Positions 54,939 through 64,000 of a stretch of 64,000 bases of DNA are shown in pieces (position 1 is the first letter of the stretch; each line of letters begins with the position of its first letter). Below the pieces are notes generated by a model, which had not been told where the DNA came from, did not search any database, and saw only the letters and a list, made by a program, of their open reading frames with translations. Origin of the DNA: Epichloe hybrida (Eukaryota; Ascomycota; Sordariomycetes; Hypocreales; Clavicipitaceae). The DNA lies in the NCBI GenBank assembly GCA_019022495.1, contig JAFEKR010000003.1, forward strand, positions 2,170,001-2,234,000, in the 5' to 3' direction. The translations under genes and the position numbers were made by a program.

Positions 54939-56846
54939 CCAGGACTAGAACTATGTACCAGGGTCGATGTCCTTCTCCGAACCAGGTAAGACCTAATACA
55001 TACGAGGGGAGCGCTGTCAACGATGAAAATCGGGCAACTCCGGCGCCAAGCTTCTCCTGCTGACTCCCGACCTCTTATGTTTGTAGGCAATTGACCTCCC
55101 ATGGTATCATGGAGGAGTTGGGAGAGGGGGAGGACGGAGGGGGAAGAATATGTCCGACGATGATCCAAAAACTCTGTACATACGGACTCTCGGACGCATC
55201 GGCTCGCCGGCTGTATTTAACTCGACTGTACATAATCCGTAGGATGTGCTGCATTTAGCTGGTCCAGGCTCCCTGCGCTTCACACTCATGCTCCAAATGT
55301 CTCCCACAAAGTTGTGCTTCACGCAGGAACATCTGCTTTGCTCCCCAGATCGGACTTAGTGTCGCTCCGCTGCAGAGGAAGGCTTCCTCCAACTAATAAG
55401 GGGTAATAAGAGATGAGAAGTTCACGACAGGAATCAAGAGGCAGGGGAGTATTACATTAGATGGGAAGGAGAAGTGAGTGTTTGACAGCCAGGAGAAGGA
55501 ACAACATGCCACGTGCAACAGACAAGTGGGGCTCTTGCTGGGACAGATCTGCCACGCTACGAAGCAAGGCTCATCCATGCCATTACAGTGGTTGGATTGG
55601 TTGGATGTACATGTACAATCTGGTTGACCCAACAAGTCACCCAACAAGTCACCCAACAAGTCACCCAACAAGTCACCCAGCCAGAACTGTGACTTGGTAT
55701 GGTCGTCGTCGACGTGTCTTGGAAGATGGCAAATGTGGATCCGTTTCCTGGCCGCTTCACCCCTTTTCTGACTGATGACTTCCTCCAACCACCTTGATCC
55801 AGCCTCCCCAAGCGACGCATGGATGGAGCGTGCTTTTGAGACCATGAACATGAACCATCTGTTTGAACAATCCGTAAGTTGAGCAACATGTTGGCGCCAC
55901 ATTGCGACATGCCACGCCAACAGAGCCGACCCAACGGCACGGTTCTGCCTGCAACCCCCGGCAATCGGAGCTTGTCTCGGACATTTGATAACTCGCTTTT
56001 CTACGGATTATTTCTTCTTCTTCTCCCCCCCCTGTGGAGAACCGATTAATCAACTCAACATAGGTTCAAGGTGGTGAAACTGCATGTGAAAAAAATGAAG
56101 CGCCACGGCTAAAGCTGCAAATTCTCAAATCATCAGAGTCGTGGCTGTATTCGGGGAATGCTCGACTGCTCATGATTTGCGTTCCACAACAAGACACGCA
56201 ACCTCTGAGACAACTTATTCCGCAGTCGCAAACCACTCGAGGCTGATATTCCTGCCCCCTCCGCCTTTGTGCCAAGCGCGCTGTCTGCATCGCCGCGGAC
56301 CTCTTATTGTGTAGCTTATGATGACATCTCCCCTCCACTTTGCGCTCTTGCATCTCGATTTCTTGCTGCGTTCCTCAAGACTGGAACGACGAACAAGGCT
56401 CTGACAAGCGCCATGTCTCGTCTCTTCCAGTCTCAGTCGACCCCTCAGAAAATGGATTGGAATCTACGACATGTCAGATCCTGTCTGTGATATCTTGGGC
56501 ACCAGAGTGCCCGGTAAAAGCTGTCACAGGCACTTGATCAATGATGTCAAGCGTATACTTCCATTGTACGCATATGCAGAATGAAGAGCCGTGGATGACC
56601 ACTCGAGACTTTGCATTCCAGGAGAAATAGCCTTGGCAACGGCGGACGTTCCCTGGACCTGATCAAAGGCTGGAAAGAAGAATATTTAACCTCGCCTCCC
56701 CTCAGTGTACTATCTCATCGATAAAAAAGTTGTGACTTGTGCCATCACTGTCCGCTAACTGTCAACCCGTGAACTCGAGAGCTTTCCGGTAAAAAGTCCC
56801 CTTCGATTAAGTACCACCTTCTACCTCATTCAGCACCTCCGACATC
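54939..56846. other. Long intergenic region, no gene seen
   Basis: About 1.9 kb. It contains a 12-bp tandem array at 55631-55680 and, near 56683, ATATTTAA upstream of the NGS-repeat gene. Frames of 60-175 codons overlap on both strands and none resembles a family. Confidence 0.45.
55631..55680. repeat. 12-bp tandem repeat ACAAGTCACCCA, four copies
   Basis: Four nearly perfect units ending CCCAGCC. No flanking coding evidence. On the minus strand it would read LGDLLGDLLGD, a frame artefact of the repeat. Confidence 0.85.
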
Positions 56847-57824
56847 ATGAAGTTCAGCGTTCTTGCTGCGGCAGCCTGCCTTGGTGGCTCGTCCTTTGCC
56901 ATGCCTTCAAACGCCACGGCAATGAAGGAGAGCATGCGCCTCGAGCAAATGGAGAAGCGCGAGGCCCAGACTCTTGGGCCCATTTTCGACTCCTTCAAGA
57001 GCTTCTTCGGCGGTGACAGCGGGCCCGAGTGTGGCTGTTCGACAAAGCGAAGCATTTTGGAGCAACGAAGTCCACAATCGGGAGGCCCAGATGACATCTT
57101 TAAGAATTTTCTAAAGACATTTGGTGTCAATGTTGACGGCGCTGGTAGTGGTGGCTGCGACTGCGGAGGCAGCACCTCCAGTAACAACAGTAGCAGTAGC
57201 AGCACTGGGGGAAGCACTGATGGCAGCAGCAGCAGCAGCAGCAGCAATGGCAGCAACGGGAGCAGCAGCAATGGCAGCAACGGGAGCAGCAGCAATGGCA
57301 GCAACGGCAGCAGCGGGAGCAATGGCAGCAATGGGAGCAGCAATGGGAGCAGCATGGAAAGCAGCAGCAGCAGCAGCAGCAACGGCAGCAACGGCAACGG
57401 CAGCAACGGCAGCAACGGCAGCAATGGTAGCAATGGCAGCAACGGCAGCAACGGCAGCAACGGGAGTAGCATGGAAAGCAGCAGCAGCAGCAATGGCAGC
57501 AACGGCAGCAACGGCAGCAATGGCAGCAATGGTAGCAACGGGAGCAGCATGGAAAGCAGCAGCAGCAGCAACAACAGCACCAGCACCAGCACCGGAAGCA
57601 GCAATGGGCAAAGCAATGGGCAGAGCAACATGAGCAGCAATCAGAGCAGCAACAGCAACTCCGACAGCACTTACTACATCTACACATACGACACCGACTC
57701 TCAGGGTGTCCGCCACTATGAGATTTCTGTTGATGGAAACAAGAGTTGCAAGCACGATTCCAAGGAGCCGCTAGACAAGCCAACGCTTCAGAAATACGCC
57801 AATGAGTGTGCCGCAGGGAAGTAA
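56847..57824 (+). CDS. Secreted Ser/Gly/Asn-repeat protein with dense N-glycosylation sequons
   Basis: Single exon, 325 residues. Signal peptide MKFSVLAAAACLGGSSFA, then a short N-terminal domain with possible Kex2 sites (EKR at about 37, TKR at about 68) and Cys pairs (ECGCS, GCDCGG). The centre (about 110-260) is built from NGS triplets with three SMESSSSS interruptions, encoded by AGCAAYGGC repeats. Every NGS is an N-x-S sequon, so the region could be heavily N- and O-glycosylated. The C-terminal 45 residues (YYIYTYDTDSQGVRHYEISV ... CKHDSKEPLDK) are non-repetitive. No known family; a cell-wall or surface role is a guess. ATATTTAA about 160 bp upstream may be its TATA element. Confidence 0.82.
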   Translation: MKFSVLAAAACLGGSSFAMPSNATAMKESMRLEQMEKREAQTLGPIFDSFKSFFGGDSGPECGCSTKRSILEQRSPQSGGPDDIFKNFLKTFGVNVDGAGSGGCDCGGSTSSNNSSSSSTGGSTDGSSSSSSSNGSNGSSSNGSNGSSSNGSNGSSGSNGSNGSSNGSSMESSSSSSSNGSNGNGSNGSNGSNGSNGSNGSNGSNGSSMESSSSSNGSNGSNGSNGSNGSNGSSMESSSSSNNSTSTSTGSSNGQSNGQSNMSSNQSSNSNSDSTYYIYTYDTDSQGVRHYEISVDGNKSCKHDSKEPLDKPTLQKYANECAAGK

Positions 57825-58160
57825 AAGGACTATCAAAAAGCACAGTAGGGCCAAAATCCCCACTCTGAGTCACATTGTTTTCATATATTCTGGGAAACCT
57901 TCTTGTTTCTATAGAAACATCTTTAGCTGTTGCAGTCTACAGAGCTTACGGAGAGTTAATGTTGGGAAATTTGTTTGTTTTCACTTTGCCATCGCTGATG
58001 CTTCAATCGTGACAACTTGCGGAACTGTTTTTTTCTCAACATTGATGGGGGGTGAAGAAGGTGTAATAGATCTAAACAACTCGTTGAGCAATATCAGATA
58101 TCGACAATCTCCCATCTCAGGATGGCTTCACGTGAAAACATATATGGAAAGGCCACGTGA
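57825..58160. other. Convergent intergenic region
   Basis: 336 bp between two stop codons facing each other; should hold both 3' UTRs. Nothing else recognised. Confidence 0.5.
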
Positions 58161-60097
58161 TCAGGCCGCGATAGCCATCAGATCAATCCCTCCTTGCAAG
58201 TGTGACTTTGACGGCATCTTGTCCAATCTCATGAGTTCCGAACTCTGTGACATCAATGGGTCTCTCCCCATGCTAGCCAAAGCGACAACTGTCTGCCCCT
58301 TTGTATAGTACGCAACAAATTTGGCTTCGGCGGGATCGCCTTCAATGATGACGTCGTCCCAGCCGTTCGAAACGTTGCCGCAATATCGCATTTGAGCGCC
58401 TAATGCGGACCAGAAGATGGGAATATGGTGCGTCTGTTTCTTCGATGGGTTCACAATGTGATTCGCCGCGTGCCGACCCGAATTCTGCGCGACATTCCAA
58501 TGCTCAATTCGAACAAGCTTGCCTTCACCTCCCGGACCGGAATACGGGTGCGTGGCAATGTCTCCAACGGCATAGACATCCTTCAGACCAGACACTTGGA
58601 AGTTCTCGTCAGTCTGAATTGACCCATCCTTCTCAAGGCGAAGCACAGAGTTGTCTCTGAGAAACTCGGTTGCGGGAGCAACACCGACACCCAAGATGAC
58701 AAGGTCGGCTTCAATTTTTGTGCCATCCTGGAGAATCACGGCACCAACTTTGGATGGATCGGAGGATGACGGCTCCGCTTTGTCGATCCCTGCTCCCAGA
58801 TAAAATTTGACACCTTTGGCTGCAACTAACTTTTGTATGCCGGCGCCAACCTTCTCTCCAAGCACGCGCTCCAGTGGAACTTTCGACATGTCTACAACCG
58901 TGACGGTGTTGTCACTGCATAGAGCATTCGCGACCTCCATACCGATGAATGAGGCACCAATGACTGCAACTTTTTTGTTCTTTTCACCAAGCGCTTCCAT
59001 AATTGATTTGACATCGTGAACGTTTCGAAGGGTAAAGATGTTGCCCAGAATCTGGAAACCATTCATCGGCAGTTTCCTGGCAGTTCCTCCAGTGGCCAAA
59101 ATCAGCTTTGTGTAAGATATGCTGTGGCCTCCTTTGGTTGATACGATGCGGGCAGAGAAGTCGACCGCCGACGCCTCTGCGTCCAACCACTCCACGTTGC
59201 CACTCTCGAACCAGCTTTTACCTCTCCATTGCAGTTTTGAAACATCGGTCATGAGCGCCTTGCTCAGTTTCGGCCTGTCAATTGGGTAATAGCCCTCGTT
59301 GGAAATGACTGTTATGCCACCTCCAAATCCGCTCTCTCGCAAACCCTCGATTGCACCAAGCGCACCCGAGCCGCCGCCTACAATGACTATGTTGCCGTCA
59401 GATGATGCGTTTGCATTGCAGCCAAAGTTTGGTCTTCTTCGTGAGCTTTTGATCGACTCTTCGTCTCCCGTGACATACACAGCGCCGTCACGTTCGGTAA
59501 CCTTGAAGACAGGCAAGGCATCGAGGGCCGGTGCTTCCTCGACATCTCCATTGCTTGTGCTGAAGCATGCTAAAGTCGGAAAAGAGACGAAAAAATTAGC
59601 ACCAGAGCAACAAGATCCGGGGATAGCACAGGAAAGAGTCTCGTACCGCCGTGCCATGGACATTTGATTCGACCATCTGAGGTGAGCACACCCTTTGAGA
59701 GAGGAGCTCCGTAATGGGTGCATTTCGCTCCAATGGCTTGGATCTGGCCGCGAGCGTTGACGAGGAGTACCTTGCCACCTTCCACCCCTTCCACCTCGAC
59801 TTCCTGCTTGGATCCAGGTGATAACGACAAGGACGTTATGTCCTTGAGCTTGAATTCTTGCCCCATGACCAGATTTTTCGTTGAAAAGTAAAAGGTGTTG
59901 GGAAGGGTGGCGGTGATGACAGATGTGCGAGTTGGACGAGCGGCAGCCAAGAGGGGTAATCGACGACGTAGCATGTACGAAAGGTGGCAGGGGCGTGAGG
60001 AGATGTTCATCCGAGCAGAAAGAAGTGCGACGTTCAATGGGATTTTGGCAGGGGAAATCTGGTGTCGGAAGACTCGACTTGATTTGGGGAGTGACAT
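58161..60097 (-). CDS. Rieske-AIF flavoprotein (AIF-like, mitochondrial)
   Basis: A fusion of an N-terminal Rieske [2Fe-2S] domain and a pyridine-nucleotide-disulfide oxidoreductase, as in AIFM3 and fungal AIF-like proteins. Exons 60097..59647 and 59569..58161; 619 residues. Rieske ligands: C126/H128 (KCTHYGAPL) and C146/H149 (CPWHGACF), the intron falling between H149 and the rest. FAD fingerprint IVIVGGGSGALGA at 211-223, PIDRPKLSKAL, NAD-binding VAVIGASFIGMEV, second FAD motif DVYAVGDIA, and a C-terminal reductase domain ending DPLMSQSSELMRL. A basic N-terminus (MLRRRLPLLAAARPTR at residue 42) looks like a mitochondrial presequence; the true start may be residue 1, 30 or 42. Role in redox signalling or cell death is inferred from family. 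Confidence 0.9.
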
Positions 60098-61760
60098 CTG
60101 CTGAATTAAAAAACGATGCGAGAGGCAGTCTTATTATCAAGGCATCCATCCGGTTCAGCCGCGGGATCCATTGTATGACCACCACAACAAGCCATCAGAC
60201 CTCGAGCCTTCGTCATTGACTGCCAGTCATAGCTTTATTGCAACACGGAGTTTTAATAGCAGTCAAAGTCGGGCGGCTGGATGACAACCGGCTTACTCTG
60301 ATTGGCCAGCTCTGCACCCAGAGCAGGGTGTCACGTAATCACTACATAATGTGGTAGCACAGCCAAACTACGCCAAAGTACAAGCTCGTGGCCACCGCCC
60401 ACTTGGCGCCGGCCCGAGAAATTGCTTCTACATACATGTAGAGTAGTGTGTGTCAATGAGCTCTGTAACATCACTTCACTACACGTGCATGATCACGATT
60501 CACGACACACTGGTGCCACTCCCATGAGTACCCAGGTAGGTAGGGCGTACATACATTGTACATACGGACTGCACTGCTTCAAGACGCGAGCTTCCGCCCA
60601 ATTATTCAATGCGCCTCTTCGTACCCCACTTTTATCTATGTAGCTGGCGGAGACACTCCGCCAGCTACGGATTAGATAAGAGCCCAACCGTGTTGCATTG
60701 CATTGCCGGCATTGTACAGTGTAGTCCGTCACATTGATGAAGGAATGCGGTTATGGTTATGCCTCCCCACTTGTCCCGGTCCCGACAACCCAATTACGGC
60801 CTAATAAAATAAATCTTCACCAACTTTTCGACTTTGTTGTTGGACTCGGGCGCGTCCAACTCCATTCCTTGACGACGGTGGCCAAGTCGACACCCTCGAG
60901 ACACGACAAGACGCGAATACGAGCCAGTGGCCAGCTATCAATAAAACCAGGCCGTCTTCGGGTCCCAGATTCAACTTGAGCCTTGCACCATTCACTCATT
61001 ATTCCAACGGCGGGTCTGGTCCCCGAACCCTAGGATCATGGTGATGGTCATCGCACCTTGCTCGCCACCGAAGTCCTCTGAAGACGACAAACCAAAACCA
61101 AGCCTCTGTTGGGGTGTCGGTATCGCCGGCAGCAGATGATGGCTTCACGATCTCGAAATGCGACACCCGATCTCATCATTCGCCCACCCGACCGCCGACG
61201 AGAAAATGCTTCACCAATGCTTCGCTGCTGCTGCGGTAGCCACGAGTGTGTTCTGCTGCGCCGGAACTGCTCCGTTCTTGAGTCCGTCGAGAAGGACGTG
61301 CGTACGGCTGCACAACTCGGTCAGGTACGCCTCACCATTTCATAGTCAGCGCCTGGTCTGAAAGAAGGAATTTCCTACGTCGCGTTCAACAAGAAGCGCC
61401 TTCTTCCCAAAGCGTCTGTTCTTAATGTTACACCATCACCCGCCACTTGCACGCCACCTGACCGCTTGGCCGCCCATTATTGCTGTTAAAAAGCGCGTCT
61501 GTCAAGCCTTCCACTTGCATTCCAGTGCCTGCGATCTATTGTTTTCCACTTTTCTTATCCTTCAGATCGTTTGTGGCAACGACAAGAGGCCGGCGAAGAA
61601 TCCCATTTACTACACTTACATAAACATTGCCCCCCCCACCACCAATTTTGTATATGTCTTTCTTACCGGATTCCCCAGCTCTGTTTGTCTCACTCACATC
61701 AGGCATTGAGGTTTTGTGTGGATCATCATGCTCTCGTCACTAAACATTTGCTCAACATAG
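60098..61760. other. Divergent intergenic region
   Basis: About 1.7 kb with a hairpin at 60632-60679. It probably also holds an upstream exon of the coiled-coil gene that I could not place. Confidence 0.5.
60632..60679. repeat. Inverted repeat with a 12-bp perfect stem and extended arms
   Basis: TAGCTGGCGGAG (60641..60652), 3-nt loop, CTCCGCCAGCTA (60656..60667) is a perfect palindrome arm pair. Further out TTATCTA (60632..60638) pairs with TTAGATAA (60672..60679) after a small mismatch. It stands alone between genes. Confidence 0.85.
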
Positions 61761-61787
61761 GCACTACTAGCAAGACATGAGGCATAC

Positions 61788-63797
61788 ATGGCAGATACCG
61801 AACGGGAACGACGGGGCTTGAACGACCGCATAGAACGCCTCGAAATGGACAAGCACGAACTCGAGGTTCAGAATGCGAACAAGATAGAAGAAAATCGAAG
61901 TCTGCTGGAACAGCTAGAGGCGTTGAACAGTACCTTGTGCGACTCTGACGTCAAAATCAAGACGCTGGAGTCGAGCTTGCTTTCCTCACAGCAAGCGGTT
62001 CGTCGCTTGGAGGCTGCCGCCAGTCGGGCCGAGGATGCTGAACGTCACCTCGCTGCCCTGGAGGAAGAGACGGACAAGCTTCTTAACGAGCTTCGAAATT
62101 CCAAAGATGATACCAGAACTCATATGCAACGCTTCAAAGAAGCCCAACGGGGCATAATGGACATGCAAGACCAGCTGGAGCGTATCGAGGACGAAGCCCG
62201 CCAGGAACGCGAGCGTCACGCCGAAACCGTCGAGAGAATGGAACGCCAACGCGAAATCGAGAAACAGTTGGATACCGCCGCTGGCCGGCTTAAGGGAGCT
62301 GCAGCCACGAAATCTCTTCAAGAGCAAAAGCCTGGCAGTCAAATAGTTGGCCATTTTGTACGTGACTTGTTGCAAGACAACGCAAATCTTCAGCTGGGTA
62401 TAGCTGAGTTGCGAGAAATGCTCATGGATTCGAATGACGAAATTCAATCCTTGAGAGATCAGCTTGCGCAACATCGGCCGTTACCGCATGATTATACGAG
62501 CGCTGCATCGACGATGAGGGCAGAACTAGAGCCTGTGCTTGATCGATCCTCACTCTCTCAAGAGTTACACATCCACCACCATTATCATGCGACACCGAAA
62601 CAGGAACATCGCAAGTCAAAGAAGAAAAGACGAGGCTTGATACCGGGAGCTCTAACACCCCCGGCAACGTCGACTCCATCATCGCCACGACAATCTGGCG
62701 GCTGGGGCCTCACATCGTCCCCCACAGCCCCCGCTCTCTTGTGCCGCGTCTCCGAAGGCGAGACAACAACCCCAACGTTATCGAAACCTAGATGCATCTG
62801 GAAACCAGATTCTCAACCAGCATCCGAATTTTCCTCATCCGTACCGAGTTCCCCACGGGCATATCATCAGCGCATATTCGATTCTGGTTACAACGAATCT
62901 GATGCGGTGACTTCCCCGACGTCGTCGAGTTTTGATCCTTTATCCCCCACCTGGCGGCCTGCTCATTCCAAGAGACAGTCCGTATCTTCCACTCATAGCT
63001 TCCAGTCACTTGCCGTGTCTCTCTTGGACCAAGCGCCAGACACGCCACCCATCGGAAATCCAGCCGCTCACACCAACTACGCGGGAGACACCATCGACGA
63101 GGAAGATGAAGACGACCAGTCCCTTCCTCCGTTGAGGCATGCCTCACCCCCAGGAGTCACAATTGAAAGTGCCACGCCCGTCAAGGAATCACCTGTCGAC
63201 GACGCTTCAGCCTGCCTCCACGAAGCGGCCCCACCACGCCGTCTTCAACGCGTTTCTTCCCATGAGTCCATCATGTCTCTGACGGGCGGCCTGGACATTC
63301 ATACACTCAAGTCGCGGCCGAGCCAGATGACTATGCGGCCACTCGGCGGAGTGGATGCCATTGTGACGGGCGTCATTGCCCGTCCGACTCTGTCCCGATC
63401 ATCGGCGAAGCGTAGCGATGTGGCATTGCGCGACAACTTTGCCGGTTTCCAAAGGTCACGTTCCGCAGCATCCTCGGCCGCGGCAAGACTGCCGTCCAGC
63501 CCATCGCCGGGTGCTGCTGGCGCATTGGGCAAATTGGTCGGATGGCGTCCTTGGGGAAGCGTCTCAGCCTCGAGTCCCCAGCCCGACGCTACTACGCCTG
63601 AAGACGCGGCGGATGCTTGCAAACGCAGGGATCAAGAGCCTCATCGACCCCCCGGGATTAACCAGCCGGGCGCAATTCCAGGCTTCCCGCAGTACTGGAC
63701 ATCACGGAAGCGAAAGGGTGCGCCAGCAAAAGTCACTGCCGACACAATTGATCGCGATGCTTTAAAAGACATTTTGCAAGAATCCTGTACTCCGTAG
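61788..63797 (+). CDS. Fungal coiled-coil protein with LHIHHHYH motif, unknown function
   Basis: 669 residues from ATG 61788. The N-terminal 250 residues are a long coiled coil (RGLNDRIERLEMDKHELEVQ, LEEETDKLLNEL, MQDQLERIEDEARQERERH), followed by the conserved HFVRDLLQDNANLQLGIAEL and then LHIHHHYH at about 259. The C-terminal half is Ser/Pro-rich and probably disordered, with basic patches and TPP/SPR sites, ending NQPGAIPGFPQYW. I know similar proteins in other filamentous ascomycetes, without assigned function. The frame stays open upstream to an acceptor AG at 61760, giving ALLARHEAYMADTER, which resembles homologues, so there is likely an earlier exon and the true start is upstream. Confidence 0.8.
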   Translation: MADTERERRGLNDRIERLEMDKHELEVQNANKIEENRSLLEQLEALNSTLCDSDVKIKTLESSLLSSQQAVRRLEAAASRAEDAERHLAALEEETDKLLNELRNSKDDTRTHMQRFKEAQRGIMDMQDQLERIEDEARQERERHAETVERMERQREIEKQLDTAAGRLKGAAATKSLQEQKPGSQIVGHFVRDLLQDNANLQLGIAELREMLMDSNDEIQSLRDQLAQHRPLPHDYTSAASTMRAELEPVLDRSSLSQELHIHHHYHATPKQEHRKSKKKRRGLIPGALTPPATSTPSSPRQSGGWGLTSSPTAPALLCRVSEGETTTPTLSKPRCIWKPDSQPASEFSSSVPSSPRAYHQRIFDSGYNESDAVTSPTSSSFDPLSPTWRPAHSKRQSVSSTHSFQSLAVSLLDQAPDTPPIGNPAAHTNYAGDTIDEEDEDDQSLPPLRHASPPGVTIESATPVKESPVDDASACLHEAAPPRRLQRVSSHESIMSLTGGLDIHTLKSRPSQMTMRPLGGVDAIVTGVIARPTLSRSSAKRSDVALRDNFAGFQRSRSAASSAAARLPSSPSPGAAGALGKLVGWRPWGSVSASSPQPDATTPEDAADACKRRDQEPHRPPGINQPGAIPGFPQYWTSRKRKGAPAKVTADTIDRDALKDILQESCTP

Positions 63798-64000
63798 ACA
63801 AGGGGACAGGACATCAACTTACCCTCGGCCACGCTGTACTAAGAAGCGATCGGACAAGCCAGGGCTTTCACAAAGGGGGACTTGGGAAGCGTATATTTGC
63901 AATCCCAAAACACACATGCACTCCGAGTTCATTTCATGGCGTTTTCATTGGAGGATGATACGATTACATTTGTACACGTTGACACAGCTGGCATTGATAT
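63798..64000. other. 3' flank of the coiled-coil gene
   Basis: 203 bp to the window end; no feature recognised. Confidence 0.4.

Noticed and set aside
55631..55680. CRISPR-like array
   Set aside because: Contiguous 12-bp repeats without spacers in a eukaryotic genome.
56807..57873. Minus-strand poly-Leu, poly-Ala and poly-Cys frames, and plus-strand poly-Ala frame
   Set aside because: Other-frame readings of the AGCAAYGGC microsatellite.

Overview
The window is nuclear DNA of a filamentous ascomycete. The evidence is short spliceosomal introns (GT...AG, mostly 50-150 bp), fungal protein families, and long AT-rich tracts in which transposon reading frames are wrecked mainly by CAA/CAG to TAA/TAG changes, the mark of repeat-induced point mutation (RIP). 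Gene content and the recurrent CTCCGTA-type intergenic motif suggest a Sordariomycete, probably Hypocreales; species is not determinable from sequence reading alone. No rRNA, genuine tRNA or CRISPR was seen.

Layout. 1-8.1 kb is ordinary genic DNA: MAD2 spindle checkpoint protein (+), ubiquitin C-terminal hydrolase of the Ubp14/USP5 type (-), and an MDR-family NADP-dependent alkenal/prostaglandin reductase-like enzyme (-). 8110-24949 is a nested retrotransposon island: a Ty1/Copia element (A, 256-bp LTRs, 5-bp TSD GCTGC) split by a Ty3/Gypsy element (B, 207-bp LTRs, TSD GTAGC) and by a solo LTR of a third family (309 bp, TSD ACTTC). 25.1-30.2 kb is genic: a secreted LIP-type lipase (+), a Dal5-like MFS anion transporter (+), and a sulfide:quinone oxidoreductase (-). 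30384-44181 is a second nested island: Copia element C (about 300-bp LTRs, TSD AAAAT), split by Gypsy element D (218-bp LTRs, TSD AATAG) and by an intact 339-bp miniature LTR element (TRIM, identical 67-bp LTRs, TSD AGTTT) that carries a Pol III A/B-box cassette with a poly(A) tract. 44.2-64 kb is genic: a DUF3712/LEA2-like membrane protein (-), a 1127-residue secreted protein made of 19-residue repeats (+), a four-exon sugar/alpha-glucoside transporter (-), a possible small secreted peptide (+), a secreted NGS-repeat protein (+), a Rieske-AIF flavoprotein (-), and a coiled-coil protein (+).

The genes do not form an obvious pathway cluster. Two islands sit in promoters: A lies 201 bp upstream of the lipase start and C lies 141 bp upstream of the probable SQR start, so the original upstream DNA of each gene has been pushed 17 and 14 kb away. 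Removing the islands restores a normal gene-dense fungal arrangement. The four large elements all read on the minus strand. Nesting gives an order of events: A before B and before the solo C-family LTR; C before D and before the TRIM, which shows no RIP and is the youngest visible event.

Most notable for follow-up: the 19-residue repeat protein, the TRIM with an internal Pol III cassette, and a roughly 3-kb third reading frame downstream of pol in Gypsy element B.
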